Below are positions 1 to 8,811 of a stretch of DNA of 26,787 nt, one piece after another (position 1 is the first letter of the stretch; every line of letters begins with the position of its first letter). The stretch lies in the NCBI GenBank assembly GCA_021162285.1, contig JAGGYZ010000158.1:1-26787 (forward strand), in the 5' to 3' direction. Position numbers and translations under genes: made by a program. The stretch comes from Candidatus Fermentibacteraceae bacterium (GTDB lineage: Bacteria; Fermentibacterota; Fermentibacteria; Fermentibacterales; JCC-6). The notes under the pieces are model-generated. The model did not search any database. It was not told the DNA's origin and was given only the letters and a program-made list of their open reading frames with translations.

Positions 1-1
1 C

Positions 2-376
2 AACGGTGTGTTTATTTCGCCTCTGCAGATGACCGAGAAGATACTGTTCTCGAAGAAGAACTGGAAGCTGGGAGTGGAGGAAGAGGAGTTCACCGTTATG
101 CGTGTTGTTGTAGGCGGTGAACTGGATGGGAAGCCGGTTGAATACACCTGGGAACTCTACGATGAATACAACCGGGAAACAAAGACATCTTCCATGGCAA
201 GAACCACAGGTTACGCCTGCACAGCTGCTGTGAACGCTGTTCTGTCAGGGCTGTACAGTGAAAAGGGGCTTAGCCCGGCGGAGTATCTGGGCCGTGATGA
301 ACAGTGTTTCAAGTTCATGATGGGCTACCTTGAAGAGAGAAAAGTTTTGTACATCAAAACAACAGCACCCATGTGA
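2..376 (+). CDS. Saccharopine dehydrogenase-like protein, C-terminal fragment (cut by window edge)
   Basis: The frame is open to the left edge, so only the last ~124 residues are present and the true start lies outside. The tail contains an MARTTGY...EKGLSPAEYLG stretch followed by a final helix, which I recognise as the end of the C-terminal domain of saccharopine dehydrogenase / lysine 6-dehydrogenase-like proteins. Those enzymes use NAD(P) to make or cleave the saccharopine-type C-N bond in lysine metabolism. The Rossmann domain, which would confirm cofactor use, is not in the window. The cyclase gene follows 14 nt later with its own GGAGG site, so the two may be cotranscribed. The family is fairly secure; the exact substrate cannot be told from this fragment. 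Confidence 0.75.
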   Translation, partial: NGVFISPLQMTEKILFSKKNWKLGVEEEEFTVMRVVVGGELDGKPVEYTWELYDEYNRETKTSSMARTTGYACTAAVNAVLSGLYSEKGLSPAEYLGRDEQCFKFMMGYLEERKVLYIKTTAPM

Positions 377-390
377 TACGGAGGAGTTGA

Positions 391-3300
391 ATGGCTGAAC
401 ACCGGGAAGTACAGGCACTTAGAGATGCCATAAAAGGGCTGGAAGCCCAGAGGGCAATTCTGGGAGACGCCGTGGTGGACACTTCCATCTCAGCTCTTCA
501 GGAAAAACTGGATGCCGCTTCAAACCGTGAGAAGAAGCCGGACAGACAGCTGCGAAAGTATGTAACGGTGGTTTTCGCCGATGTGTCCGGCTTTACATCA
601 ATCTGCCGCAACAACGACGCGGAAAATGTTACAACCGCGATCAACACCCTGTGGAGAGCGCTGGACACTGTGATAATTTCACATGGCGGCACGGTGGACA
701 AACACATAGGTGATGCCGTTCTTGCCGTGTGGGGGCTTGAGGGTGTTCGGGAAGACGATTCGTTCCGTGCTGTTGAGGCCGCACTTGCCATGCAGGATGC
801 CGCAGGCTTTATCAGCAGCGAATCTCACGGGCTTATTCCACCTTTCAAGATAAGAATAGGGATACACACAGGGCCGGTGTTTGTAAGCCCGGTGGGTCTG
901 GCGGGAGAGTACACGGTGATGGGCGACACTGTGAATGTTGCCAGCAGGCTTCAATCCCATGCTCCCCCTGGCCAGGTGATAGTTTCACGGAACTCGTGGA
1001 AGCACATCCAGAATGATTTTACTTTCAGACAACTTGCTTCGGTGAAGGTTAAGGGAATTGAAGAGAAGCTTGAGATCTTCCTGGTTACAGGTACTGCTTC
1101 CCGGCAGATATCCAGGCTTAACACCGCGGTTCTCGGCCAGGAAACTGTGATGGTTGGAAGAGACGCGGAGATGAAAACCCTTATGAACGTGGTAAGGGAA
1201 GTGGACTCTTCAAGGCACACAGCCATGGTAACAGTTACAGGAGAAGCCGGAATTGGAAAGTCAAGACTTCTTCATGAATTCCGGCTGGCTGTGGAAAAAG
1301 ACCCGGAAGAAACTGTATTCTTTAACGCCAGATGTACGCCTGGAATGGTCGATATTCCATGTTCCGTTTTCAGAGATATACTGAGGTTCAGTTTCGGTGT
1401 TCATGAAGATGACTCTTCAGCAGTTGCATTTGAAAAACTGGAGAAGGGCATGGGGTCTGTTCTTGAAGTTGAAGACATTCATCTTGCCTGTAATTACGCG
1501 GGATTTGATATGCAGGCCTCCCCATACATACAGGGTGCTGAAGGGGATCCTTCCCAGGCAGCAGCAGGGAAAACCGCCCTTGTGAAGTACTTCGGAAGGA
1601 TTGCTGCCGCCGGAAGAACTCTGGTTTATCTGGAAGACCTTCACTGGGCAGATTCGGTGTCGCTTGAGCTTATAGAGCAGATAGTAAGGGAAAATCCCCA
1701 GGGGCAGATGCTTGTGCTGTGCCTGACCAGACCCCCGCTTCATGAGCGAATGCCCCAGTGGGGAAGCGGGCTGCCCAGCACATCCATACAGCTGAAGCTT
1801 CTGTCCTCCAGTGAGAGTAGAGAGCTTACCGGGAAAATTCTTAAAAGGGTAAAGAATCTGCCTGCTGAACTGTCGGAGCTCATCGTTTCAAATGCGGACG
1901 GCAACCCTTTCTACGTTGAAGAGCTTGTAAAGATGCTGGTTGAAGACGGGGTTATTTCACAGGAGGACTGGACGGTTAATGTGCATGCCCTTTCACGGGA
2001 GAAGGTTCCTTCAACCCTGACCGGTGTTCTTCAGGCACGGCTTGATACACTTCCGGCAGACGAAAGATCACTTCTTCAGATGGCTTCAGTTGTAGGCAGA
2101 ATATTCTGGGACAGAACGGTGAAAGAACTGTACGGCGGCGGAGAGTCTGCCGCGATACTGGAGTTGCTTTCTTCCGTTGAACGCCACGATCTGGTGCACA
2201 GAATGAGCAGCTCAACTTTCTCTTTTGCCGGGGAGTACCTGTTCAAGCATGCCATTCTCCGGGATGTGACCTACGAAACGGTTCTTCTCCGGTTAAGAAA
2301 AAAGTATCACAGGCTTGTGGCTGTGTGGCTTGAACACAACGCTGGAGACCGTGTTTCAGAGTTTGCAAGCCAGATTGCAGACCACTATGAGAACGGCGAA
2401 GACTGGGAAAAAGCAGTGGTGTGGCTTAACCGTTCCGGAAAATCCGCCATGTCTACCAGTGCATACAGGGAGGCCCTTTCCCGGTTTGAAAGGGCACTTG
2501 CGGCTCCGCAGGAGGTGCTGGACAAACCTCTTCAGACAGAACTCGTTATGAACTGCGGACACTGCCTTGAAAAATTGTGCCGTTACAAACAGGCTGAAGC
2601 CAGGCTGGAAGCTTCGTTTAATATGGCGGAGGAGGGCGGTCTTCCCGGACTGGCAGCAGACGCTCTGCAGGGCCGCGCCTGGGTAGCTGGTGTTACCGGC
2701 AGAAGATCCGATGCCGAAAAGTTCTCCCGGATGGCTTTTGACAGGGCTAAGAAATCTGGAAACAGAGCTGCACTTGCCAGGGCATACATGCGTATGGCTG
2801 AGTTTGAAGATCAGAGCACATACGAGAGTGTTATTTCATTCTACTGGAAGTCTCATTCGATATACACGGAAATTGCCAGTGACCCCGGTCTGGCCATTAC
2901 CTGCCTGAACATGGGAAATGTGGCGCTTGCATTCCATCGTCTGAAGGAGGCTGAAAGCTTTTACAGAGACAGCCTCGCTCTGTACACTAAGGCGGGTAAC
3001 AGATGGGGAATAGCAAACTGCCTCGGTAACCTGGGCTGCATTGCCTCGGAAAAGGAAGAGATCTCTGAAGCATGTGAGTATTACAGCAAAAGCCTTGATG
3101 CTTCAGTGAGTATAGGCGACAGGGAAGGTGAGGTTATCTGCAACCTGAACCTTGGGGAGGCGGCACTTGCCATGAATACCCCGGAACAGGCTCTTGACTA
3201 TCAGAAGGTGGCACTGTCCGTTGCCGAATCTGTGGGTTTGATTCCCCTGCAGGAGACGGGACTGAGCGGAATGTCCCGGGCTTACACTCTTCTTGGAGAC

Positions 3301-3492
3301 AAGGCAGAAGCCGCTGTTATTCTTATGGTGCTTGCAAACAACGGAGTCTCCTCCGAGGGAGAAAAGCACACAGTTGAAGAGAGGCTTTCCAGGTTGGCTG
3401 AACAGATTGACACTGAAGAATTCCTGCGGTTGAAAGCCAGAGCTGATACACTTGACTATTCTTCTTTGAGTTCAGAGCTTTTGTCAGGTTGA
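391..3492 (+). CDS. Class III adenylate cyclase fused to AAA/STAND-type ATPase and TPR repeats (sAC-like)
   Basis: A short N-terminal helix (1-50) precedes a class III cyclase catalytic domain (~55-235). The metal-binding Asp is D64 in VVFADVSGFT and the second is D108 in KHIGDAV. K104 fits adenine recognition, and N182/R186 in VNVASR are the transition-state pair. The second purine-site residue is Thr (T175 in EYTVMGD), as in class IIIb enzymes, some of which respond to bicarbonate. An ATPase follows with P-loop GEAGIGKS (284-291) and Walker B LVYLEDLHWAD (411-421). TPR-like helical repeats fill ~690-960. No membrane segment is visible, so it should be cytosolic and make cAMP from ATP. The cyclase-ATPase-TPR order matches mammalian soluble adenylyl cyclase and many bacterial relatives. 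The ATG is chosen for GGAGG at 381-385. cAMP production is inferred from residues; no cAMP receptor is in the window. Confidence 0.9.
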   Translation: MAEHREVQALRDAIKGLEAQRAILGDAVVDTSISALQEKLDAASNREKKPDRQLRKYVTVVFADVSGFTSICRNNDAENVTTAINTLWRALDTVIISHGGTVDKHIGDAVLAVWGLEGVREDDSFRAVEAALAMQDAAGFISSESHGLIPPFKIRIGIHTGPVFVSPVGLAGEYTVMGDTVNVASRLQSHAPPGQVIVSRNSWKHIQNDFTFRQLASVKVKGIEEKLEIFLVTGTASRQISRLNTAVLGQETVMVGRDAEMKTLMNVVREVDSSRHTAMVTVTGEAGIGKSRLLHEFRLAVEKDPEETVFFNARCTPGMVDIPCSVFRDILRFSFGVHEDDSSAVAFEKLEKGMGSVLEVEDIHLACNYAGFDMQASPYIQGAEGDPSQAAAGKTALVKYFGRIAAAGRTLVYLEDLHWADSVSLELIEQIVRENPQGQMLVLCLTRPPLHERMPQWGSGLPSTSIQLKLLSSSESRELTGKILKRVKNLPAELSELIVSNADGNPFYVEELVKMLVEDGVISQEDWTVNVHALSREKVPSTLTGVLQARLDTLPADERSLLQMASVVGRIFWDRTVKELYGGGESAAILELLSSVERHDLVHRMSSSTFSFAGEYLFKHAILRDVTYETVLLRLRKKYHRLVAVWLEHNAGDRVSEFASQIADHYENGEDWEKAVVWLNRSGKSAMSTSAYREALSRFERALAAPQEVLDKPLQTELVMNCGHCLEKLCRYKQAEARLEASFNMAEEGGLPGLAADALQGRAWVAGVTGRRSDAEKFSRMAFDRAKKSGNRAALARAYMRMAEFEDQSTYESVISFYWKSHSIYTEIASDPGLAITCLNMGNVALAFHRLKEAESFYRDSLALYTKAGNRWGIANCLGNLGCIASEKEEISEACEYYSKSLDASVSIGDREGEVICNLNLGEAALAMNTPEQALDYQKVALSVAESVGLIPLQETGLSGMSRAYTLLGDKAEAAVILMVLANNGVSSEGEKHTVEERLSRLAEQIDTEEFLRLKARADTLDYSSLSSELLSG

Positions 3493-3543
3493 CGGGTTTT
3501 GCACACAGGGCACTGCACACTGCCGTGCCGGGAGAAGGAAACG

Positions 3544-3657
3544 ATGAAACACACCTGCAGGATTGCCGCAGACGGAGCCTGCGAGGCCAGAGTTTATTCC
3601 ATGGACGGTGGCAAAGGGGAATACACCCTTACGGTTACCGCAGAACTACAGGAGTAA
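3544..3657 (+). CDS. Possible 37-residue small protein
   Basis: An ATG preceded by a GGAGAAGGA purine-rich site opens a 37-codon frame ending in TAA just before the convergent histidine kinase gene. The product starts MKHTCRIAADG and ends in an alternating pattern (EYTLTVTAELQE) suggesting two or three beta strands. It has two cysteines (C5, C13) and no signal peptide. I recognise no family. It lies 51 nt after the cyclase gene and could share its transcript. It may be a real small protein, or chance given its length; the ribosome binding site is the main support. Confidence 0.35.
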   Translation: MKHTCRIAADGACEARVYSMDGGKGEYTLTVTAELQE

Positions 3658-3674
3658 CCGGGCGGAGTAAGGTG

Positions 3675-6581
3675 TTATCTGTTGATCAGTTGCTGAAGCA
3701 CTGACTTCAATTCACTGAATATGTACGGTTTGTGAAGAAACCCCGCAGGCGGTTTGCCTTCAAACCTTCGGTTAATTTCCCGTGCGTTGTAACCACTGCA
3801 CATCACAACCAGAACATCTTCTTTGATGCGTCTCAATTCCCGCAGTGTTTCTTCACCGTCAAGACGGGGCATTATGAAATCAAGTATTACAAGGGTAATA
3901 CTGTCTGAAAACTCCTTGTATATATTCACCGCCTGTTCTCCGTCATACGCTGTGAGCACATCAAAACCCATGTGCTTCAGCATCTGTTCCCCTACAGATA
4001 GAATGGTTTCCTCATCGTCAACTAAAAGAATTGTGCCGTACCCTGTCCATGCAGCCTGGCTGATCTCTGTTTTATCACTGCTCTGTACCTGGCTCTCAGT
4101 GAGTGCTGGGAACAGAACTTTTATGGAAGTTCCTGCGCCTGGCTCACTGTAGATATTAATTGTGCCTCCATGCCCTTTGACAATTCCCAGCACAGCAGAA
4201 AGCCCAAGCCCTCGTCCTGTGAATTTGGTGGTAAAAAACGGTTCAAACATTCTACTGATTGTTTCCCTGCTCATTCCACATCCTGTATCTGTTACCTCCA
4301 GATATACATACTGCCCGGGGGGAGGGATCTCATCAACATAAGTGCTGCTGAGGTAGGACTCATCGCAGTTCATGGTTCCTGTTGTTATTGAAATGAAGCC
4401 ACCGGTTTTACCCAGAGCATCAGAAGCATTGGTAACGAGATTCATGATTATCTGCCTTACCTGTGTGGCATCGGCTTCGATAAGAGGCAGATCGTCGGAA
4501 TAATGGAATTCCATAGAGGTCTTCTTTGAAATTGACACTTCCAGTATATGGGTAATCTCGTCGACGGCGTGATTTAAATTGATTGCTTCTACCAGAAACT
4601 TTCCTTTGCCTGAATAGGCCAGCATCTGCTTTGCCAGATCCGCAGCCCTTTTTGCTGAAGTCACTATGGCTTTCATGTTGCCGTAAGCAGGGTTCTCTGC
4701 AACCATTTTCATCAGCGCAAGGTCAGCGTTGCCAAGAATGGCCATAAGAATATTGTTGAAGTCATGGGCTATTCCTCCTGCAAGTATACCCAGGCTCTCA
4801 AGCTTCTGGGCATGCAGTACCTGTTTTTCAAGGCTTAGCTTTTCAGCCTCCGTCTGCTTGTATTTTGTTATATCATTCCCTGCGGAGATAAAGCCGGAGA
4901 CTACTCCCTGGCGATCTGTAATAAATGAGTTATGCCATGCAATCAATCTTTCTGATCCACCAGCCGTAAGTACACTGTTTTCGAAATACTCAAACCGTTC
5001 ATGCTCGCCGGTTATAAGCCTGCGAAAAACATGTTTAGTTTTCTCTTTGACCGATTCTGGAAGAAAGTGGTCAAACCAGTTTTTCCCGATGATGTAATCT
5101 TCGCTTCTTCCCAGAATATTACAGGCTTTTTTGTTTACAAGAGTTACAATGCCCTTCGTATCCAAAGCAACGAATATTGTGTTGGCACTGTTCAAGTATC
5201 TTTCTGCCCGTTCCCGTTCAAGTCGCAGAAGATTTTCTGTTTGTTTCTGTTGGCTGATGTCCATAACTGACACTGCGCGAGCCGAATGTCTGGATTTATA
5301 TATTATCAGTTTTGTGTGGATTATCATCGGAAACTTTGAGCCGTCTTTTCTTATTCCGGTTGTTTCGTATGGCTCATCTGTTACGTGGGTCAGTATTTCC
5401 TGTTCCGCCTGATTTTTGCTTTCGGGAGCAATAATGTCAAGCCACGCTTTACCAGTAAGATCCGACGGGTCGTTCCATCCGAACATGTCTGCCGCCAACT
5501 GATTGGCCTCAACGCATATTCCGTCCTTAACAAAAAAGATACCCTCCATTGAGGTTTGTGCAAGGGAGCGGTATTTTTCTTCACTTTCGGTAAGAGTTTG
5601 AAGCAGAAGCCGGGTGCCGAGTGCGTCGGAAAGCCTGCCGCCTATCTCGCGGAGCAAAGTGGTCTCATCGGTGGTCCACTTCCTGCGATTTGAACACTGA
5701 TGCAGACCGAAAAGCCAGGGTTTTCCTGCTTGAGGGTGAAGAGCAATGATAATCTGAGACAGCGCAGAATGCAGGCCGTCCACAGCTTGAGGAGCAATTG
5801 TGCTTCCTGAATCGATGGTAACAACATCATTACTCTGTAAAGCCTTCTGACAGATTCTCCTTATGTCGTCAGTCATTTGAAAGGTGTTCTCTGAGGCGCC
5901 TGCGCCGGGAAATTCCGGTTTGGTGCACTCCATGGGAATACTCCACTGTTCGGAATCCGGGTCACACGGGAACAACAGCCATGCACGGTCGGTCTGGAAC
6001 ATGTCCAGTGTCAGCTGAAGTACGCCGGACATCATCAGGTTTATGTTTGCTGACTTTCGGAGAACACTGTCGACAAGATTGAGATTGTTTAGAAAATCAA
6101 CATGCTGTGCATTCGCCTTTTTCTCAAGCAGCCAGTCATGGTTGTTTGTTGTGGAAACGAATATGTACTCCGGCCTGTTGTTTTCATCACTTACTAATCC
6201 GGCATTAATACTTAGAGTGAAATCCGACCCATCCCTGCGAACCTGCTCTATCTCCATTTCGCCGCATCTGCCTTGTTTTACAGTGGTATTAATTATTTCT
6301 TTAAAGGTTTGTGCCTGTTCTTCATTGCAGAAACAAGAGAGATCCTGCCCCTGCATTTCTTCAGGTGTGTAACCGTTAAGTTGTGCAAAGGAATTATTGA
6401 CATAGGCAATTCTGCCATCCGGATCAAACAGTATGCAACCGTAATCACAACTATCAATAATCGTTTTAAAACGGATATTTTCTTTCAAAAGGGCGGGTTG
6501 TTTTACTAGAGCAGCATTGCGTTCCCGCAGCTTTCTGATTTCAAGCACAAGGTTCTCATTTGTCTTGTTGTCTCGTTTCAT
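3675..6581 (-). CDS. Cytosolic PAS-GAF-PAS-PAS hybrid histidine kinase with receiver domain
   Basis: Sensor kinase of 968 residues with no transmembrane segment. Order: short N-terminal coiled coil (5-35), PAS (~37-150), GAF-like domain (~170-325), PAS (~334-445), PAS (~458-575), HisKA with phospho-His H606 in AGGIAHDFNN, HATPase (~703-826; N-box around N714/N718, DTGCGM at 765-770, GRGLGLSAV at 789-797), then a receiver domain (~850-965) with acidic pair D855/D856, phospho-acceptor D901 in VILDFIMP, S929 and K951. It should autophosphorylate and pass the phosphate to its own receiver; the output partner is not encoded nearby. Four sensory domains suggest it integrates soluble signals such as redox state, ligand or light. 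The ATG has GGAGG at 6585-6589 on the minus strand, and a promoter is visible further upstream. Confidence 0.93.
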   Translation of the reverse strand: MKRDNKTNENLVLEIRKLRERNAALVKQPALLKENIRFKTIIDSCDYGCILFDPDGRIAYVNNSFAQLNGYTPEEMQGQDLSCFCNEEQAQTFKEIINTTVKQGRCGEMEIEQVRRDGSDFTLSINAGLVSDENNRPEYIFVSTTNNHDWLLEKKANAQHVDFLNNLNLVDSVLRKSANINLMMSGVLQLTLDMFQTDRAWLLFPCDPDSEQWSIPMECTKPEFPGAGASENTFQMTDDIRRICQKALQSNDVVTIDSGSTIAPQAVDGLHSALSQIIIALHPQAGKPWLFGLHQCSNRRKWTTDETTLLREIGGRLSDALGTRLLLQTLTESEEKYRSLAQTSMEGIFFVKDGICVEANQLAADMFGWNDPSDLTGKAWLDIIAPESKNQAEQEILTHVTDEPYETTGIRKDGSKFPMIIHTKLIIYKSRHSARAVSVMDISQQKQTENLLRLERERAERYLNSANTIFVALDTKGIVTLVNKKACNILGRSEDYIIGKNWFDHFLPESVKEKTKHVFRRLITGEHERFEYFENSVLTAGGSERLIAWHNSFITDRQGVVSGFISAGNDITKYKQTEAEKLSLEKQVLHAQKLESLGILAGGIAHDFNNILMAILGNADLALMKMVAENPAYGNMKAIVTSAKRAADLAKQMLAYSGKGKFLVEAINLNHAVDEITHILEVSISKKTSMEFHYSDDLPLIEADATQVRQIIMNLVTNASDALGKTGGFISITTGTMNCDESYLSSTYVDEIPPPGQYVYLEVTDTGCGMSRETISRMFEPFFTTKFTGRGLGLSAVLGIVKGHGGTINIYSEPGAGTSIKVLFPALTESQVQSSDKTEISQAAWTGYGTILLVDDEETILSVGEQMLKHMGFDVLTAYDGEQAVNIYKEFSDSITLVILDFIMPRLDGEETLRELRRIKEDVLVVMCSGYNAREINRRFEGKPPAGFLHKPYIFSELKSVLQQLINR

Positions 6582-6649
6582 GAAACCTCCATGCGAAGAA
6601 ACCTGACCACTATATCAGGAAGAAATGATGCATTTCGATCCGAGAAAAC

Positions 6650-6701
6650 TACATAACTGCAAATTTACGCTTTGTCAATTACCTGTATTTGATTATCAGG
6701 T
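6650..6701 (-). promoter_or_regulatory. Candidate promoter and inverted repeat for the PAS hybrid kinase
   Basis: On the minus strand a perfect TTGACA (6673-6678) is followed after 17 bp by TATGTA (6650-6655), about 70 bp before the kinase ATG. The -10 is weak (first three bases only). Just upstream of the -35 box lies a small inverted repeat with ACCTG/CAGGT arms (6681-6685 and 6697-6701), a possible regulator site. Confidence 0.45.
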
Positions 6702-6779
6702 ATTGTTTCTTTGAAAAGGAAACAGGATTGATATGGATTCAGCTAATTTCCGACAATGTCACTCCGTGTTGACGGATCG

Positions 6780-6796
6780 TTTATTAAATTAATAAA
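6780..6796. repeat. AT-rich perfect palindrome
   Basis: TTTATTAA and TTAATAAA are perfect 8-base inverted arms around one central A. It lies in non-coding DNA with no gene starting within 100 bp on the plus strand. It could be a protein-binding site or a residual terminator; nothing decides between these. Confidence 0.4.
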
Positions 6797-6871
6797 GCTT
6801 TCGTGTTCCAGAGGCTGAGAGAATCAGTATTTTTCCGAAACGGCTCTGATAGTTCCAGTAAGAGTGTTTTA

Positions 6872-6901
6872 CCTCCGAGCGGGAATAATCCCGCCCGGAG
6901 G
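6872..6901 (-). terminator. Stem-loop after the NSS transporter gene
   Basis: A 13-bp stem (6872-6884 with 6889-6901) closes a 4-base ATAA loop, beginning 6 nt after the transporter stop. The only non-Watson-Crick position becomes a G-U pair in the minus-strand transcript and an A-C mismatch in the plus one, so it fits a minus-strand RNA. The U-tract after it is poor, so it may act as a 3' stabiliser as well as a terminator. Confidence 0.6.
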
Positions 6902-6907
6902 TTGCTG

Positions 6908-8614
6908 CTACTGACTTTTTTCCGGGAAGTTACCCTTTCCCTTTGCATTGGCAAGAACATCGGCAACAATGGGAAGCAGCAGCATTATGAGCCAGCCGAA
7001 CAGGAATTCCTGGCTGCGAAGGCCAAAGCTTCCATACGGTGTTTTTCTTGCTGCAATCTCTGCGAACAGCATCCAGATTATTCCCATTGGAATCAGCCAC
7101 CTGATGCAGATGTTCCACCACTGGCCAAGCCGGAAGTTCGAGTTTTCAGAGATGTATTCCCTCTGTTTTTCCGCGCCGATTGTCCATCCTATCATTATTG
7201 TTTCAATCAGAACTACTATGGTGAGGCCAAAGCTGTTCATGAAGTGGTCGGCTATGTCGAGAATGTAAAGACCTGCGCCGGTAAGCATGGGAAGGCCGAA
7301 CAGGAACCCCAGACCGCCAACGATCAGATTGGCCTTTTTGTGAGAGAGTTTCCACTTGTCCTTTACAGAAGCTGTGGCCGCCTCCAGAAGGCTGAAAGCA
7401 GAGTCTACTGCAAGAGTGAGCAGCATAAGGAAGAACAGTACGCCAAAGAATCTGGCGCCGGGCAGGTTGCTGATTATGTGGGGATATGCCACAAAAGCCA
7501 GACCGGGGCCGGACTGAACAACTTCAGTTATCTGTACGCCCATCCTTGTAGCCTGGTAACCAAGTGCCGAGAACACAGCCAGCCCTCCGAAGAAGGCAGT
7601 AAGTGCATCTGCTATTCCGATAACAATGGCGAAGCCTGCGATGTTGGTTTTTTTCGGAAGAAAACTGCCGTAGGCGATCATTATGGCAAACCCGACACTG
7701 AGGCTGAAAAACACCTGCGATATTGCCGCCAGCCAGATGTCCGCGCTGAGAAGTTTACTCCACACCGGAGTGAGGTAGTATGAGATACCGGCTCCGGCTC
7801 CCGGAAGGGTTATTCCCCTGATAATGAACAGAACAAGCAGACCCCATGGGATAAAAACGGTGTAGAACACCACCTTGCTTACCGTTTTCGTGCCCTTCCA
7901 GACAGATGCCACTATCCACACCCAGGTTATTACGAAACCGATCAGAAGCGGCCAGCGGAATGTACCGATGTCCCAGGGCTCACTTGTAAGCCCCAGAAAG
8001 TCGTTGTAGAAAAAGTCTCCGGGGGACGACATGAAAGTATCTGCATTACCGAGAGAAGACATAGCGTAAAGGCTGCCCTCCCACGCGACCAGGAAGGTTC
8101 CCTCGCTCTGAACGGTGTAGTGATCTGCGTCTACAGGATCTGTGTAAGCTGTTCCAACCAGTCTGTCGGGAACAGGGGTAAGCACAACCATGTTGTCGAG
8201 ATCTGTTGTTTCCACAGCGTACTCGACATTGGCATACTCACCGATGTTATCCTGCCAGCCCAGTGTTGCAGCCTCCCATGTGTAGTTAACACTCCACGAC
8301 ATGATAATTGCGTAGTAGGTAACGATCACAAAACCAACACCCACTGCGAACCAGCCGAACCACTGCATTTTAGGCTGGAGTTTTGCAAAGGCACCAGGTG
8401 CCGCCTGTTTTGTCATGTGACCAATGCTGAACTCGAGCATCAGCAGAGGAATCCCGGCTATGAAAAGGCAGACAAAGTAGGCCACGAGAAATGCTCCTCC
8501 ACCGTTCTCATAAGTTATGTAGGGGAATCGCCAGATGTTACCGAGGCCGATAGCTGAACCGATGGCAGCCAGGATAAAGGCGGTTTTACTGTTCCAGACT
8601 TCGCGAGTTGCCAA
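6908..8614 (-). CDS. Sodium-dependent transporter of the NSS (SLC6/SNF) family
   Basis: A 568-residue LeuT-fold membrane protein of the inner membrane, expected to import an amino acid or amine with Na+. TM1 has the family signature (GSAIGLGNIWRFP, residues 19-31) followed by the ENGGGAF motif. The TM8 Na2 site carries D404-S405 in LAVDSAF, the pair seen in animal transporters, where LeuT has T-S. TM7 has D336 at the LeuT N286 position and A340 at the LeuT E290 / chloride-site serine position. A loop of ~105 residues (about 115-218) separates TM3 and TM4, much longer than in LeuT and reminiscent of eukaryotic extracellular loop 2. The start is TTG with a strong AAGGAGGG site four bases before it; no upstream ATG fits. 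Substrate cannot be assigned. It stands alone as a transcription unit. Confidence 0.93.
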   Translation of the reverse strand: MATREVWNSKTAFILAAIGSAIGLGNIWRFPYITYENGGGAFLVAYFVCLFIAGIPLLMLEFSIGHMTKQAAPGAFAKLQPKMQWFGWFAVGVGFVIVTYYAIIMSWSVNYTWEAATLGWQDNIGEYANVEYAVETTDLDNMVVLTPVPDRLVGTAYTDPVDADHYTVQSEGTFLVAWEGSLYAMSSLGNADTFMSSPGDFFYNDFLGLTSEPWDIGTFRWPLLIGFVITWVWIVASVWKGTKTVSKVVFYTVFIPWGLLVLFIIRGITLPGAGAGISYYLTPVWSKLLSADIWLAAISQVFFSLSVGFAIMIAYGSFLPKKTNIAGFAIVIGIADALTAFFGGLAVFSALGYQATRMGVQITEVVQSGPGLAFVAYPHIISNLPGARFFGVLFFLMLLTLAVDSAFSLLEAATASVKDKWKLSHKKANLIVGGLGFLFGLPMLTGAGLYILDIADHFMNSFGLTIVVLIETIMIGWTIGAEKQREYISENSNFRLGQWWNICIRWLIPMGIIWMLFAEIAARKTPYGSFGLRSQEFLFGWLIMLLLPIVADVLANAKGKGNFPEKSQ

Positions 8615-8618
8615 TTTA

Positions 8619-8626
8619 CCCTCCTT
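8619..8626 (-). promoter_or_regulatory. Ribosome binding site fixing a TTG start for the NSS transporter
   Basis: On the minus strand AAGGAGGG lies 4 nt before TTG (8614-8612). The next in-frame Met is near residue 59, inside the TM1/TM2 region, so the TTG must be the start. Confidence 0.75.
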
Positions 8627-8776
8627 GTTTTCAGTGTGTTCTTACTAGGTTGAAGTTGAACTCTCCGGTCAAGGGGTTGTGTCGATCACCTTCAATTTGA
8701 AATGCCGGTTTGACAGGTGGAATTCTATAGAAATTACTCCGGTGTTCTCTAAAGCAGGAAAGCTGGATACAGTCTC

Positions 8777-8810
8777 CTGACACCATAGTATCACTGTAGT
8801 ACTATGATAC
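8777..8810 (+). promoter_or_regulatory. hicAB promoter with overlapping nested inverted repeats (candidate HicB operator)
   Basis: CTGACA (8777-8782, one mismatch to TTGACA) is followed after 17 bp by TACTAT (8800-8805). The predicted transcription start falls at about 8812, which is the A of the hicA ATG, and no Shine-Dalgarno sequence is present, so the mRNA may be leaderless. Two nested inverted repeats overlap the spacer and -10: CATAGTA/TACTATG (8784-8790, 8800-8806) and GTATCA/TGATAC (8788-8793, 8805-8810). HicB-type antitoxins bind such palindromes to repress their own operon; the assignment here is inference. Confidence 0.6.
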
Positions 8811-8811
8811 G

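Larger units (their letters stand above)
6582..6907. other. Intergenic region between kinase start and transporter stop, no gene seen
   Basis: Apart from the kinase promoter (6650-6701), an AT-rich palindrome (6780-6796) and the transporter terminator stem (6872-6901), I see no coding frame with a ribosome binding site here. The stretch 6702-6779 shows nothing I can interpret. Confidence 0.6.

Noticed and set aside
6803..7783. 326-codon plus-strand frame opposite the NSS transporter
   Set aside because: It is antisense to a clear LeuT-fold gene, has Cys/His-rich, non-membrane content and no ribosome binding site.
8700..8740. TTGACA at 8710-8715 as an alternative hicA promoter
   Set aside because: No acceptable -10 lies 16-18 bp downstream, whereas the promoter at 8777-8805 has good spacing.
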